NCBI GenBank assembly: GCA_934153945.1
Contig: CAKPFM010000005.1
Location: 37,293-101,292 of the forward strand
DNA length: 64,000 nt
Reading direction: 5' to 3'
Source: an uncultured Bacilli bacterium
Lineage (GTDB): Bacteria > Bacillota_I > Bacilli_A > RF39 > UBA660
The notes below the pieces were generated by a model, which made no database searches, was not told the origin of the DNA, and was given only the letters and a program-made list of their open reading frames with translations. How positions within the stretch are numbered: position 1 is the first letter of the stretch; each line of letters opens with the position of its first letter. The position numbers were made by a program, and so were the translations under genes. Of the stretch, positions 16,731 through 24,439 are shown piece by piece.

Positions 16731-19106
16731 CTACTCATTACCTTTTAAACTACTTACCATATCGATTTTATCAACTTTTTTAGATAATTTATAAGATACA
16801 ATATATGATACTAAGAATGTACCTAATAAAGCTATTAAATAAGTACTAATATTAATATGAACACCAAAATCAAAATTATCATCTAAACATGCTTTAAATA
16901 ACCATGATGTTAAATAGTATCCGCTTGGTAAACCAATAATTATTGATATTATTGTAATCCATATATTTTGTTCTATAAATATTTTTCTTATTTTTTTATC
17001 TTTAAATCCTAATACTTTTAAGGTTGAAAATTGATATTGTTTTTCACTATATGATAGTATACCCATATTATAAATTATAATAGCACCTAATAATATAGCA
17101 AATACAATTATTATCATAATCATTGTTTTCATCGTTGATAACATTGATTCCATACTTGTTTTTAGTGAATCAATATTTTGAATTAATTCTATTCCTTCTA
17201 TTTCTTTTGTGTTACTTAAATCATTATTAGTATAAATAGAATCTGGACTATATTTTAATCCTAAATTTTCTAAATATTTTCTAGTAACTGTTATATTTTG
17301 ATTTTGTGGATCTTTATTAAATCCTATTATTTTTGATTCATAATATTTTGAATCACCATATATATGCCATGATATAGTATCTCTTACTTTTAAATCATTT
17401 AATTCAGCAAATTTATATGTTACATAAATTCCATCATTAGAGTCTAAATTAATAAATTTATTATCTTTATCTTGGAATCTAACTAAATCATTAGCGTCAT
17501 TAACAAATATTGTATTTGATATTCTGTTACCATTTTTATCTTTATATTCTATACCTAAAGTTTCACTTGTAGAATTACCATATATATTTATTAAATTATT
17601 TAAATTATCTTCACTTATATTTTCTCTTATAGTTAGTTTATAATCAAAATTATATAAATCTTCAAATTGTAATTTTATAAAATAATTCATACTATTTAAC
17701 ATACCAAATGCACAAACTATTAAAGCAGAACATCCTACTATACCAACTATACCAGTTACAGTTCTAAATTTATTTCTAATAATATCTCTTAAATTCCATT
17801 TACTTGAGAAACTTAATCTTTTAAATAAACCTTTAGTTGTAATATTTAAACTACCATTTTTTACCTTTGGAAGTTCTTTTCTTAAAGATTCTGCTGGTAT
17901 CTTTTTTAATTCTTTACGACAAGTTAAATATGTTATGAAAGAAACTACAATTACTACTAACATAGCTACTACATGGCTCATTATATTAACTACAGGTACA
18001 CCATTTGGTACTTCAAAGAAAGACATTTCTAGATTTAAGAAAACACTTCCTATAAAGAATCTTCCAAGTAACAAACCACATATTGAAGCAAGTAATGATA
18101 CGAAAAAGCCATAACCTATATAATGCATTGATATTTTTCTTTTATTAAATCCTAAAGCTTTTAAAGTACCTATTTGAAGTTTTTGTTTTTTTATAACTCT
18201 TGTCATTGTTGTTATTACAGATAACATGGCAATAAATAAGAATAACCCTGAAAATATGCCTACATAAGAAGCACCCTCATCTATTTCACCTTGATACATA
18301 GTATAAGATGTTGTATCTTCTATTTTAATGATCGCTAGTGCATTTTTAATATTATCTTCTATATCATTTTTCACACTATTTACATTATCTTTATTATTAA
18401 CATCTACCATTATGTAATTATATGGAATATAGTCTCTATAATCAAAATTTGGTAAATATATTTCTACTAAATCTTCATTTATATTTAAATTTTTTAATAC
18501 CATATTTTTTATATAACTTTCTGGTATTTCATTATATGACATATAAACAAATCCAAATACTTTTCTATTAGGTACTAATTCAGATTCATCTTTTATATCA
18601 TATAAGTGATCTGGTACATTTATTAATCCTAGAATTTCTTCTTCTAAAATAAATGTATCATACTGAATTTTAATAGTATCCCCTACATGTAAATTATTTT
18701 CTTTAGCATAAAAATTATCTAACCATACCCCTTTTTTATTTACATCAAAAGGTATACCATCTAATACATACATTTTTGATATATTATTTGATTCTATAAA
18801 ACTAATTAAATAAGTTTTATCTAAATCATCAGCATCTACACCAGTTAATACTAATTTTCTTTCAGCATCATTAACATTATTTAAAGATTTTATTTTTTCT
18901 AAATCTTCTTTTGTTAAATTTTCACCCATTACATTTAAGTCTTGTAAATTATTTTCAGTATAGAATTTATCAGCAGCATTTATCATACCATCCATATATG
19001 CTTCTATACCAGAGTACACCATAACTCCTATTAACACCATTAAAAAGATTGTTATAAATTGTGATTTATTTTGTAATATATCACGGATCATTTTTTTCTT
19101 TAACAT
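16731..19106 (-). CDS. ABC transporter permease, two FtsX domains
   Basis: About 790 residues. An N-terminal helix (~15-40), a large extracellular MacB-like domain (~45-270), a first FtsX three-helix block (~280-405), a second helix and extracellular domain (~440-660) and a second FtsX block (~665-790). The repeated FtsX signature is visible as LKALGFNKRKISMHYIGYGF and LKVLGFKDKKIRKIFIEQN. Double-FtsX permeases pair with LolD/MacB-type ATPases and export peptides, lipids or antibiotics. I prefer ATG 19,106, which overlaps the ATPase stop region in a TAATATG arrangement; the in-frame ATG at 19,124 has no better ribosome site. Confidence 0.85.
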   Translation of the reverse strand: MLKKKMIRDILQNKSQFITIFLMVLIGVMVYSGIEAYMDGMINAADKFYTENNLQDLNVMGENLTKEDLEKIKSLNNVNDAERKLVLTGVDADDLDKTYLISFIESNNISKMYVLDGIPFDVNKKGVWLDNFYAKENNLHVGDTIKIQYDTFILEEEILGLINVPDHLYDIKDESELVPNRKVFGFVYMSYNEIPESYIKNMVLKNLNINEDLVEIYLPNFDYRDYIPYNYIMVDVNNKDNVNSVKNDIEDNIKNALAIIKIEDTTSYTMYQGEIDEGASYVGIFSGLFLFIAMLSVITTMTRVIKKQKLQIGTLKALGFNKRKISMHYIGYGFFVSLLASICGLLLGRFFIGSVFLNLEMSFFEVPNGVPVVNIMSHVVAMLVVIVVSFITYLTCRKELKKIPAESLRKELPKVKNGSLNITTKGLFKRLSFSSKWNLRDIIRNKFRTVTGIVGIVGCSALIVCAFGMLNSMNYFIKLQFEDLYNFDYKLTIRENISEDNLNNLINIYGNSTSETLGIEYKDKNGNRISNTIFVNDANDLVRFQDKDNKFINLDSNDGIYVTYKFAELNDLKVRDTISWHIYGDSKYYESKIIGFNKDPQNQNITVTRKYLENLGLKYSPDSIYTNNDLSNTKEIEGIELIQNIDSLKTSMESMLSTMKTMIMIIIVFAILLGAIIIYNMGILSYSEKQYQFSTLKVLGFKDKKIRKIFIEQNIWITIISIIIGLPSGYYLTSWLFKACLDDNFDFGVHINISTYLIALLGTFLVSYIVSYKLSKKVDKIDMVSSLKGNE

Positions 19107-19107
19107 A

Positions 19108-19818
19108 TTACCACACAACCTCATCTATTTCTTTTGGTTTTTTATTTATTTCATTACTTTCTACTTTACCATTTTTAAGTTTAATTACTCTATCAGCTAT
19201 TTCTGCTATTAAAGAGTTATGTGTAACTATTACTACAGTATTTTCACCATTATTGGCATCACATTGTTTTTTTAGTAATTTTAATACTTCTACTCCAGTT
19301 TTTGAATCAAGCGCTCCTGTTGGTTCATCACATAAAAGTAAAATTGGGTCTTTAGCGATTGCTCGTGCTATAGAAACTCTTTGTTGTTCTCCACCTGATA
19401 ATTGATTTGGAAATTTATTATAATGTTTTTCTAATCCTACTTCTTTTAATATTGTTTTAGCGTTCTTTGGTTTTTTAACAATATCTTTTACTATTTCTAC
19501 ATTTTCAAGCACAGTAAGTGTTGGTAATATATTATAAAATTGAAATATAAATCCAACATTTTCTGCTCTATAGTTTGTTAATTCATTATCACTATAACTA
19601 GATATTAAATAATCTCCTACTTTGATTTTACCACTTGTAGGTTTATCCATACCACCTAGTAAATTTAAAAGTGTTGATTTACCTGCTCCACTTGGACCTA
19701 AAATAACAACAAATTCACCCTTATTGATACTAAAATCAACACCATCTAATGCGTTGTATTTTTTTTCACCTACAACATATGTCTTTTTGACATTTTTAAA
19801 ACTAATTAATTCTTCCAT
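19108..19818 (-). CDS. ABC transporter ATP-binding protein, LolD/MacB type
   Basis: 236 residues. Walker A GPSGAGKST, Q-loop region FIFQFYNILPTLTVLENV, signature LSGGEQQRVSIARA, Walker B LLLCDEPTGALD and the switch histidine VTHN are all intact. The FYNLLP-like segment after the Q-loop is typical of the ATPases that pair with FtsX-like permeases. First gene of the operon, with GAGGAGATGAATT before the ATG and a consensus promoter (19,863-19,891) that overlaps candidate TetR half-sites. Confidence 0.93.
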   Translation of the reverse strand: MEELISFKNVKKTYVVGEKKYNALDGVDFSINKGEFVVILGPSGAGKSTLLNLLGGMDKPTSGKIKVGDYLISSYSDNELTNYRAENVGFIFQFYNILPTLTVLENVEIVKDIVKKPKNAKTILKEVGLEKHYNKFPNQLSGGEQQRVSIARAIAKDPILLLCDEPTGALDSKTGVEVLKLLKKQCDANNGENTVVIVTHNSLIAEIADRVIKLKNGKVESNEINKKPKEIDEVVW

Positions 19819-19862
19819 AATTCATCTCCTCAAATATGACATTTATTTCACATTTCTAATTC

Positions 19863-19891
19863 ATTATATATTCATCATATTAATAAGTCAA
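19863..19891 (-). promoter_or_regulatory. Promoter of the ABC transporter operon
   Basis: - strand TTGACT, exactly 17 bp, TATAAT, 45 bp before the ATPase start. One half-site TCATATT lies inside the spacer (19,875-19,881). Confidence 0.8.
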
Positions 19892-19894
19892 TAT

Positions 19895-19918
19895 AAATAT
19901 GAAACTTTTCTCATATTT
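19895..19918. promoter_or_regulatory. Candidate TetR-family operator
   Basis: AAATATGA / TCATATTT with an 8-bp spacer (24 bp in all) lies between the two divergent promoters. Further copies of the same half-site are at 19,832-19,839 (ABC leader) and 19,875-19,881 (inside the ABC promoter spacer). Confidence 0.55.
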
Positions 19919-19920
19919 TG

Positions 19921-19949
19921 TTGTAATTTTTTTTAATAAGCTGTATAAT
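19921..19949 (+). promoter_or_regulatory. Promoter of the tetR-like gene
   Basis: TTGTAA, 17 bp, TATAAT, 22 bp before the start codon and directly next to the candidate operator. Confidence 0.75.
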
Positions 19950-19971
19950 ATCATTTAAGGAAGTGATACTT

Positions 19972-20571
19972 ATGTCAGAAATTAGAATTCCAACTCAAAA
20001 AAGATCTATTGAAAAACGAGAAAAAATCATTGAAAAAGGTTTTGAATTAATGTGTAATAATGGATATTTTAATACTAATACTAGTGATATTGCTGCATAT
20101 GCATCTGTTTCTACAGGTATTATTTATCAGTATTTTAATGATAAAAAAGAAATTTTTATTGAAGGAGTTAAAAGTTATTCTGATAATATTATGTTTCCAA
20201 TTTTGGATGTATTAAAAAATCATAATATTAAAATAGATAATTTGGATGAGTTACTAGATAAAATGTTAGATGTATTTATAAAAAAACATACCTTAACTAA
20301 AAAAGCTCACGAAGAAATGATTGCTTTATCTCATTTAGATGATGATATTGCTGAAATATTTCACGATAAAGAAATTATTACTACTCAAAAAATAGTTGAA
20401 GTTTTAAATAATAATGGCATCAGTAGTCCTAATTTACTTGAAAAAGTTCATATATTAATAGGTGTTGTTGAAAACTATTGTCATGAAGTTGTTTATCATA
20501 AACATAGTTCATTAAATTATGATGTTATGAAAAAAGAAGTTATTAATATTATTACTAATATAATAAAATAG
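19972..20571 (+). CDS. TetR/AcrR-family transcriptional regulator
   Basis: 199 residues. The N-terminal HTH (~12-58: KREKIIEKGFELMCNNGYFNTNTSDIAAYASVSTGIIYQYFNDKKEIF) is a textbook TetR domain; the rest is a helical ligand domain. ATG 19,972 is used because AAGGAAG ends about 9 nt upstream; the in-frame GTG at 19,963 lies in the SD. Divergent from the ABC/P-type ATPase operon with intervening palindromes, so it very likely represses that operon and itself. The ligand is unknown. Confidence 0.9.
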   Translation: MSEIRIPTQKRSIEKREKIIEKGFELMCNNGYFNTNTSDIAAYASVSTGIIYQYFNDKKEIFIEGVKSYSDNIMFPILDVLKNHNIKIDNLDELLDKMLDVFIKKHTLTKKAHEEMIALSHLDDDIAEIFHDKEIITTQKIVEVLNNNGISSPNLLEKVHILIGVVENYCHEVVYHKHSSLNYDVMKKEVINIITNIIK

Positions 20572-20595
20572 TATTGAAAAATTCAATACTATTTT
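20565..20595. terminator. Bidirectional terminator between tetR and the DUF308 gene
   Basis: A 14-bp perfect stem (AAAATAGTATTGAA and its complement) with a 3-nt loop covers both convergent stop codons. Confidence 0.9.
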
Positions 20596-21131
20596 ATCTT
20601 TATTAAAACATATATACTTTCTATTAAATTAATTACTTCTGCTATCAACAATAATATTCCAGCTAATGTAGTTATAACTATACTAGATCCAAATGGATTA
20701 ATAATTAATACCACTCCTAATATAATCATTAAAATTGATATTAATACTAAACCTATAAAGTTACTACCTTCTACTGATATTAAGTTTATTGATAATTGTA
20801 ATTTAAATAAATTACTTACTATTATCCATACTCCTAATACTATTGGAAGTATATTTATTAAGTCTAATCTAAATATAAATACTAATATACCATATAGAAT
20901 TGTTGACATACCTATTATTAAATCTAAACTAAATAGTCTATCTTCTCTATTTGTTGTAAAATAAGTTATAAAACTACTAACACCATTTATAATCATGATA
21001 ACTGAAAAAGCTATAATAATTCCTTCTAGCGATTTAATCGGATTTAATATTAATGTGATTCCTAAAATAATCATTAATGCTGAAATAAATATTGAATACC
21101 CTTCATATTTTTTGATATAATTTCTTATCAT
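20589..21131 (-). CDS. HdeD/DUF308-family membrane protein
   Basis: 180 residues with six hydrophobic helices arranged as three two-helix repeats of the type ISALMIILGITLILNP / ILMIILGVVLIINPFG, which is the DUF308 (HdeD) pattern. Role unknown; relatives are inner-membrane proteins linked in enterobacteria to acid stress. AGGAGGAATTT precedes the ATG. It stands alone, convergent with the tetR-like gene. Confidence 0.8.
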   Translation of the reverse strand: MIRNYIKKYEGYSIFISALMIILGITLILNPIKSLEGIIIAFSVIMIINGVSSFITYFTTNREDRLFSLDLIIGMSTILYGILVFIFRLDLINILPIVLGVWIIVSNLFKLQLSINLISVEGSNFIGLVLISILMIILGVVLIINPFGSSIVITTLAGILLLIAEVINLIESIYVLIKIK

Positions 21132-21273
21132 AAATTCCTCCTACTATTATTTTGTACAAATAAATTTATTTATACTTACAAGATTATTGTAGATGGTTTT
21201 TATATAACATTCAATATTAAAAAATGTAGTTTGTTTGATATTATACATATTTATTGTTTTTGTTGATTAATGG

Positions 21274-21279
21274 TATAAT
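21274..21279 (+). promoter_or_regulatory. -10 element before the uracil-DNA glycosylase gene
   Basis: TATAAT at 21,274-21,279 with no good -35 match. It would place the transcript start near 21,286, downstream of the ATG codons at 21,254 and 21,281, and so argues for the later TTG start. Confidence 0.45.
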
Positions 21280-21298
21280 TATGTTAGAGGTGATTCTA

Positions 21299-21889
21299 TT
21301 GATTAAGTTGTTAGATATTGATAAAAAAATTATAAATTGTAATTTATGTTCTAACATGGTAGAACATTTTCCAAATAGTAAAACTGTATCTATTGGTAAA
21401 AATAATAATATTGTTATATTAGGTGAAGCACCAGCTAACAATGGTTGGAGAAAAAGTGGAATTGCATGGTACGATGTTAATAATAAACTATTACCTAGTG
21501 GTGTTGTAATGCAAAAGTTACTTGATATTTTAAATATAAAATTAGAAGAAACTTATTTTTTAGAAGCTATTAAATGTTATCCTAAAAAAAGAAATTATTT
21601 AAATATATGTGGTAAAAATTGTAGACAATATTTGATAAAACAGTTAGAAATTATTAATCCACAAGTAGTTTTATCACTTGGCGATGCAGCTACTAGAACT
21701 ATTTTAGATATTAAATATAAAAAATTTAGTGATGTCGTAGGTAAAATATTTTTTGTTAATAATACTAAAATAATTCCAATATATCACCCTTCACCTATTT
21801 CACCACTTAGTTATAAAGGTAATTTACCAATATTTGAGGCAATAAAAAATGAAAGTAATGGATATTATATAAAAACAAAGAATTATTAA
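21299..21889 (+). CDS. Uracil-DNA glycosylase family protein (Fe-S type)
   Basis: 196 residues from TTG 21,299. The chosen start has GAGGTG 6 nt upstream; ATGs at 21,254 and 21,281 lie before the predicted transcript start. Motifs: CNLC near the N-terminus, GEAPANNG, then KCYPKKRNYLNICGKNC giving a four-Cys set as in Fe-S UDGs, LGDAATRTIL and the active-site HPSPISP. Family 4/5 UDGs remove uracil from DNA. In family 4 the first motif is usually GEAPG; the Asn-rich variant here suggests a subfamily. Monocistronic with a terminator. Confidence 0.8.
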   Translation: MIKLLDIDKKIINCNLCSNMVEHFPNSKTVSIGKNNNIVILGEAPANNGWRKSGIAWYDVNNKLLPSGVVMQKLLDILNIKLEETYFLEAIKCYPKKRNYLNICGKNCRQYLIKQLEIINPQVVLSLGDAATRTILDIKYKKFSDVVGKIFFVNNTKIIPIYHPSPISPLSYKGNLPIFEAIKNESNGYYIKTKNY

Positions 21890-21909
21890 ATTATAAATTC
21901 TTTGTTTTT
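21871..21909 (+). terminator. Terminator of the uracil-DNA glycosylase gene
   Basis: A 14-bp stem (AAAAACAAAGAATT / AATTCTTTGTTTTT) overlaps the stop codon. Confidence 0.8.
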
Positions 21910-22013
21910 AATTTTACTTAATAGATTAATTATTATATTTTTTACATATTTATATTTACCATATAATTAATCCTAAATCTATAATGATAACAAAATACAT
22001 TAGGTGGCATTAT

Positions 22014-22064
22014 ATGACAATTATTAATAATAATACTATTGTTTCCTATTGTAGACAAATTTAA
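22014..22064 (+). other. Possible 16-residue leader peptide and GC-richer segment to ~22,160
   Basis: ATG at 22,014 follows AGGTGG at 7 nt and a TATAAT at 21,980; it encodes MTIINNNTIVSYCRQI. The next ~100 bp (to about 22,160) are notably GC-richer than the surroundings and contain three CCTTG copies. Read on in frame past TAA, TAG and TGA they would give a Cys-Gly-Pro-Cys stretch, which hints at a decayed small Cys-rich gene or a structured RNA. Nothing else is visible in 21,910-22,309. Confidence 0.3.
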
Positions 22065-22309
22065 TTTCGAGTTTCATCTAAATGTCTTATAGTATAGGCA
22101 ACTTACATTTGACCTTGTGGGCCTTGTTCTCGTTTTAAACCTTGCAGTCTTTATGTATATCAATATTTTACATTTCCATTTACTTCTTCTATTATTTTTT
22201 ATGCATTTTCATAGTTTTTTTATAAGAGTATTTATTTTATTTTTTATTCATTAAATCACCTATTATAGTTTATGTAATAGATATATGATTAGAATTATAT
22301 TTGTATCAA

Positions 22310-22331
22310 AAAGTAGTTTTTGAACTACTTT
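22310..22331 (-). terminator. Terminator of the DUF2441-like gene
   Basis: AAAGTAGTT TTTG AACTACTTT across the TAG stop codon, with a short T run on the - strand. Confidence 0.7.
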
Positions 22332-22945
22332 AGTTTTTCTAGTATTTTTACCTTTCCTTGTACTAAATATTCATTTGTATAGTCTGGCACATCTTTAAAT
22401 TTTGGATTCCAATATTTAAATGAAGCCTCATATGATTCTTTATATGTTGTTTCTTCTCTTGGTAATAATTGTTCATTTGTTTTAAATATAGTACCTGTTG
22501 CATATACTTTAAATACTTCTGATTCTTTATTTTGTTGAGCAATAGTATCCTGCCAATACTCAAGTCCATCCTTATCGCATAAATAAAGGCAGTGTAATCT
22601 ATTTGGCAATTCATTAAATTTATTTTTTCTACAATCTTCTATACTTGTTTCTCTTTTAAAGAAATTAGCATTATATGATAATTGATACCCTGCTTTTAAT
22701 AAATATTTCAACTCTTCTAAATCTTCTTGTTTAATAGAAGTTTTATTTTTTATTTCATCATAATATTGAGCTAAATATAAAAAATATTGAACTTCATTAT
22801 TATCTAATAAAATCAATTGGCAAAAATTTTGTTGTCTTTGATTCATAATACTATCAAATTTTTCATCTACATTAATAATATTTCCTACCTGCTATTTATA
22901 ATCTTTATTTCCTTTTAAATGTATATGATATAACTCATTTTCCAT
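22325..22945 (-). pseudogene. DUF2441-like protein gene interrupted by an in-frame TAG
   Basis: The best start is ATG 22,945, with AAAAGGGGG upstream and a promoter at 22,973-23,001. That frame reads MENELYHIHLKGNKDYK, hits TAG at 22,892-22,894 (codon 18), and continues in the same frame with QVGNIINVDEKFDSIMNQ to a natural TAG at 22,325. The part after the amber codon includes 173 residues from an internal ATG at 22,846. It has PNRLHCLYLCDKDGLEYW, VYATGTIFKT and the C-terminal YLVQGKVKILEK seen in DUF2441 proteins, a family of unknown function that I would compare with ADP-ribosyltransferase-like folds (inference). TGG to TAG is the simplest origin. It could still be made by restart at 22,846 or readthrough. 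Confidence 0.6.
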
Positions 22946-22972
22946 ATATAATCCCCCTTTTGGTAGTTAGAT

Positions 22973-23001
22973 ATAATACTACAAAATTATAGAGATTGCA
23001 A
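22973..23001 (-). promoter_or_regulatory. Promoter of the DUF2441-like gene
   Basis: - strand TTGCAA, 17 bp, TATTAT, 28 bp before ATG 22,945. An intact promoter supports the longer start. Confidence 0.65.
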
Positions 23002-23058
23002 GAAAAATTTAGTTATATATATTTAAAATATTAATTATATTTGTATACTTAATATAAT

Positions 23059-23098
23059 AAAAATGTAACATCATATTTTATCTAGATATTACATTTTT
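23059..23098 (-). terminator. Terminator after the small 75-residue ORF
   Basis: AAAAATGTAA / TTACATTTTT plus ATC/GAT with one mismatch; symmetric, so it can act in both directions. Confidence 0.65.
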
Positions 23099-23119
23099 AT
23101 ACATTATACAGTTATTTAA

Positions 23120-23347
23120 TTAAAATTCATTATTTGACAATTCATGTAATTTATTATAACTACTTGATAAAACTATATTAAAAGTTTTATCTTTATATTG
23201 TTTATGTATTTTTGATATTGATTCAATAGATTGAATTAGTAATTTTTCGTTTGTACTAATAATTACAAAAGTAATTTCTTCATAGTCCTTAATTTCATCA
23301 TTAGGCATTACACCATCTATTACTGTTATTTTTTTCTTTTTTAACAC
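23120..23347 (-). CDS. Small hypothetical protein with likely N-terminal frameshift
   Basis: 75 residues from a GTG, with an alternating beta/alpha pattern (ITVIDGVMPNDEIKDYEEITFVII, then FNIVLSSSYNKLHELSN) that suggests a small alpha/beta domain; no family recognised. The ribosome site AAGGAG and an ATG at 23,358 sit just upstream but in another frame (ATG ATT TAG). One extra T in the run at 23,352-23,354 would give an N-terminus MILEVLKKKKITV continuous with this ORF. So either a 1-bp deletion disabled the gene or the assembly has an error. It lies downstream of the PD-(D/E)XK-like gene on the same strand. Confidence 0.45.
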   Translation of the reverse strand: MLKKKKITVIDGVMPNDEIKDYEEITFVIISTNEKLLIQSIESISKIHKQYKDKTFNIVLSSSYNKLHELSNNEF

Positions 23348-23415
23348 TTCTAAATCATTATCTCCTTTTTGTTATAAGATATTTTTTATAATACTATCTT
23401 TAGTCAGTATATTAT

Positions 23416-24132
23416 TTATTTTAATTCATTATTTACAGAATTTTTGCATCCACTCTTAATATAGTATTTACCTTTATCATCCCATTTTAACCATGTAATA
23501 TTATACTTATTATTCTTAATACATTGATTGTCATATTCTCTAAATTTATAATATATTTCTGCAGGGGCCTTTTTTTGATTTTCTGGAAATTGATAGATAG
23601 TTTTGGCTATTTTAGGTACTAGAACAAAACTCCATGCATTTTTGAAACCATTATCCACTAATTCTTCTACAAAATCAATATCTATTTCCATTTGTTCTAA
23701 TATATTATTTGTGCCATTGTTATACCTATTTACAAATTTATCATTTTCTTTTTCTATTTTAAATGATGGAAATTTTAATTCAATAGCATAAGCTGTTTCT
23801 GGTTTAATTAATTCTAATTTATTATCATTAAAATCTTTTTTTTCAGTATTTTTAGGATAGATTGTTATATCTATTTCATGTTTTTTAGTGTCTACATCTT
23901 GAATAAAACATTTTACATTTTTTTCAAAGTTAACATTATATTCCGTTAATACAATTCTTAAGAACATTCCTAATTCAAATTTTAAGCAATCTTCATTATA
24001 TATTTCTATATCTTCATCATTTAAATATTTTAAAAATAATTCTATTAATTTTTCAAAATCATTATCTAAATATTCTTTAGCCGGTTTTAAAAGTTCTATA
24101 TTATTTTTTAATTTATATCCATCAAATTTCAT
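23416..24132 (-). CDS. Putative PD-(D/E)XK nuclease-fold protein
   Basis: 238 residues, soluble. The core Glu53 (KFELGMFLR), Asp88 in HEIDITIY and Glu118-x-Lys120 in AYAIELKF match the order and spacing of a PD-(D/E)XK nuclease core. The C-terminal half is helical and basic with two Cys. Such folds occur in restriction and repair nucleases; no methylase or helicase is adjacent, so the target is unknown. It lies just outside the integrated element with two decayed genes and may be part of an older insertion. Confidence 0.5.
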   Translation of the reverse strand: MKFDGYKLKNNIELLKPAKEYLDNDFEKLIELFLKYLNDEDIEIYNEDCLKFELGMFLRIVLTEYNVNFEKNVKCFIQDVDTKKHEIDITIYPKNTEKKDFNDNKLELIKPETAYAIELKFPSFKIEKENDKFVNRYNNGTNNILEQMEIDIDFVEELVDNGFKNAWSFVLVPKIAKTIYQFPENQKKAPAEIYYKFREYDNQCIKNNKYNITWLKWDDKGKYYIKSGCKNSVNNELK

Positions 24133-24250
24133 TTTTTATCACCTACATTTATATACTTGAATTTATAAATATTATATCATAAATTCTTAATATTTATTAT
24201 TAATGTTTTTATATTGAATTTCTATGAGTATTATTAATTTGAATTTCATA

Positions 24251-24334
24251 AAAAAATGAGAGCTTTTGCTCTCTTCAGGGGGCTCGCCCTTTGAATCTCT
24301 ATACGTGTTAATTCCTTTTAAAACCGTCCCTTTA
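24251..24334 (-). ncRNA. Candidate small RNA, copy A of the CCCCCTGAA-hairpin element
   Basis: On the - strand, TATAAT (24,345-24,340) is followed after about 7 nt by ~84 nt that end in CCCCCTGAA, a hairpin GAGAGC AAAA GCTCTC and a T run. TTCAAAGGG upstream can also pair with CCCCCTGAA. The -35 match is poor. It lies outside the left attachment repeat and after a complete terminator of the upstream gene, so it looks like a separate transcript. Copies B and C are at 37,249 and 38,482. Confidence 0.4.
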
Positions 24335-24386
24335 TAGCTATTATATTTTTGTAATTACCGTAATAAAATGGTATTTATTAGTCTGT

Positions 24387-24407
24387 TGGTACCTAAATGG
24401 TACCTAA
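24387..24407. repeat. Left 21-bp direct repeat (candidate attL core)
   Basis: Identical to 37,179-37,199 over 21 bp, same orientation. Each copy contains two tandem TGGTACCTAA units. Confidence 0.7.
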
Positions 24408-24434
24408 AAATAAAAAGCCGATTAGTTTTCGGCT
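24408..24434 (-). terminator. Terminator of the methylase-GHKL operon
   Basis: AGCCGA / TCGGCT with a 7-nt loop followed by a T-rich run on the - strand, just after the stop codon at 24,440. Confidence 0.8.
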
Positions 24435-24439
24435 CTTTT

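Noticed and set aside
22070..22160. Selenocysteine-type thioredoxin-like peptide around TGA-CCT-TGT-GGG-CCT-TGT
   Set aside because: TAA and TAG stops lie just upstream in the same frame, no SECIS-like stem was found, and no start codon precedes it in frame.
24274..24345. tRNA or tmRNA 3-prime end as the integration target (GATTCAAA near GGGGGCTC)
   Set aside because: No cloverleaf, no CCA and no matching 5-prime acceptor could be built on either strand.
24387..24407. GGTACC repeats as part of T-box leaders
   Set aside because: No stem I specifier loop, no AGGGUGGNACCGCG box and no synthetase gene follow; the two copies flank an integrase-bearing island instead.
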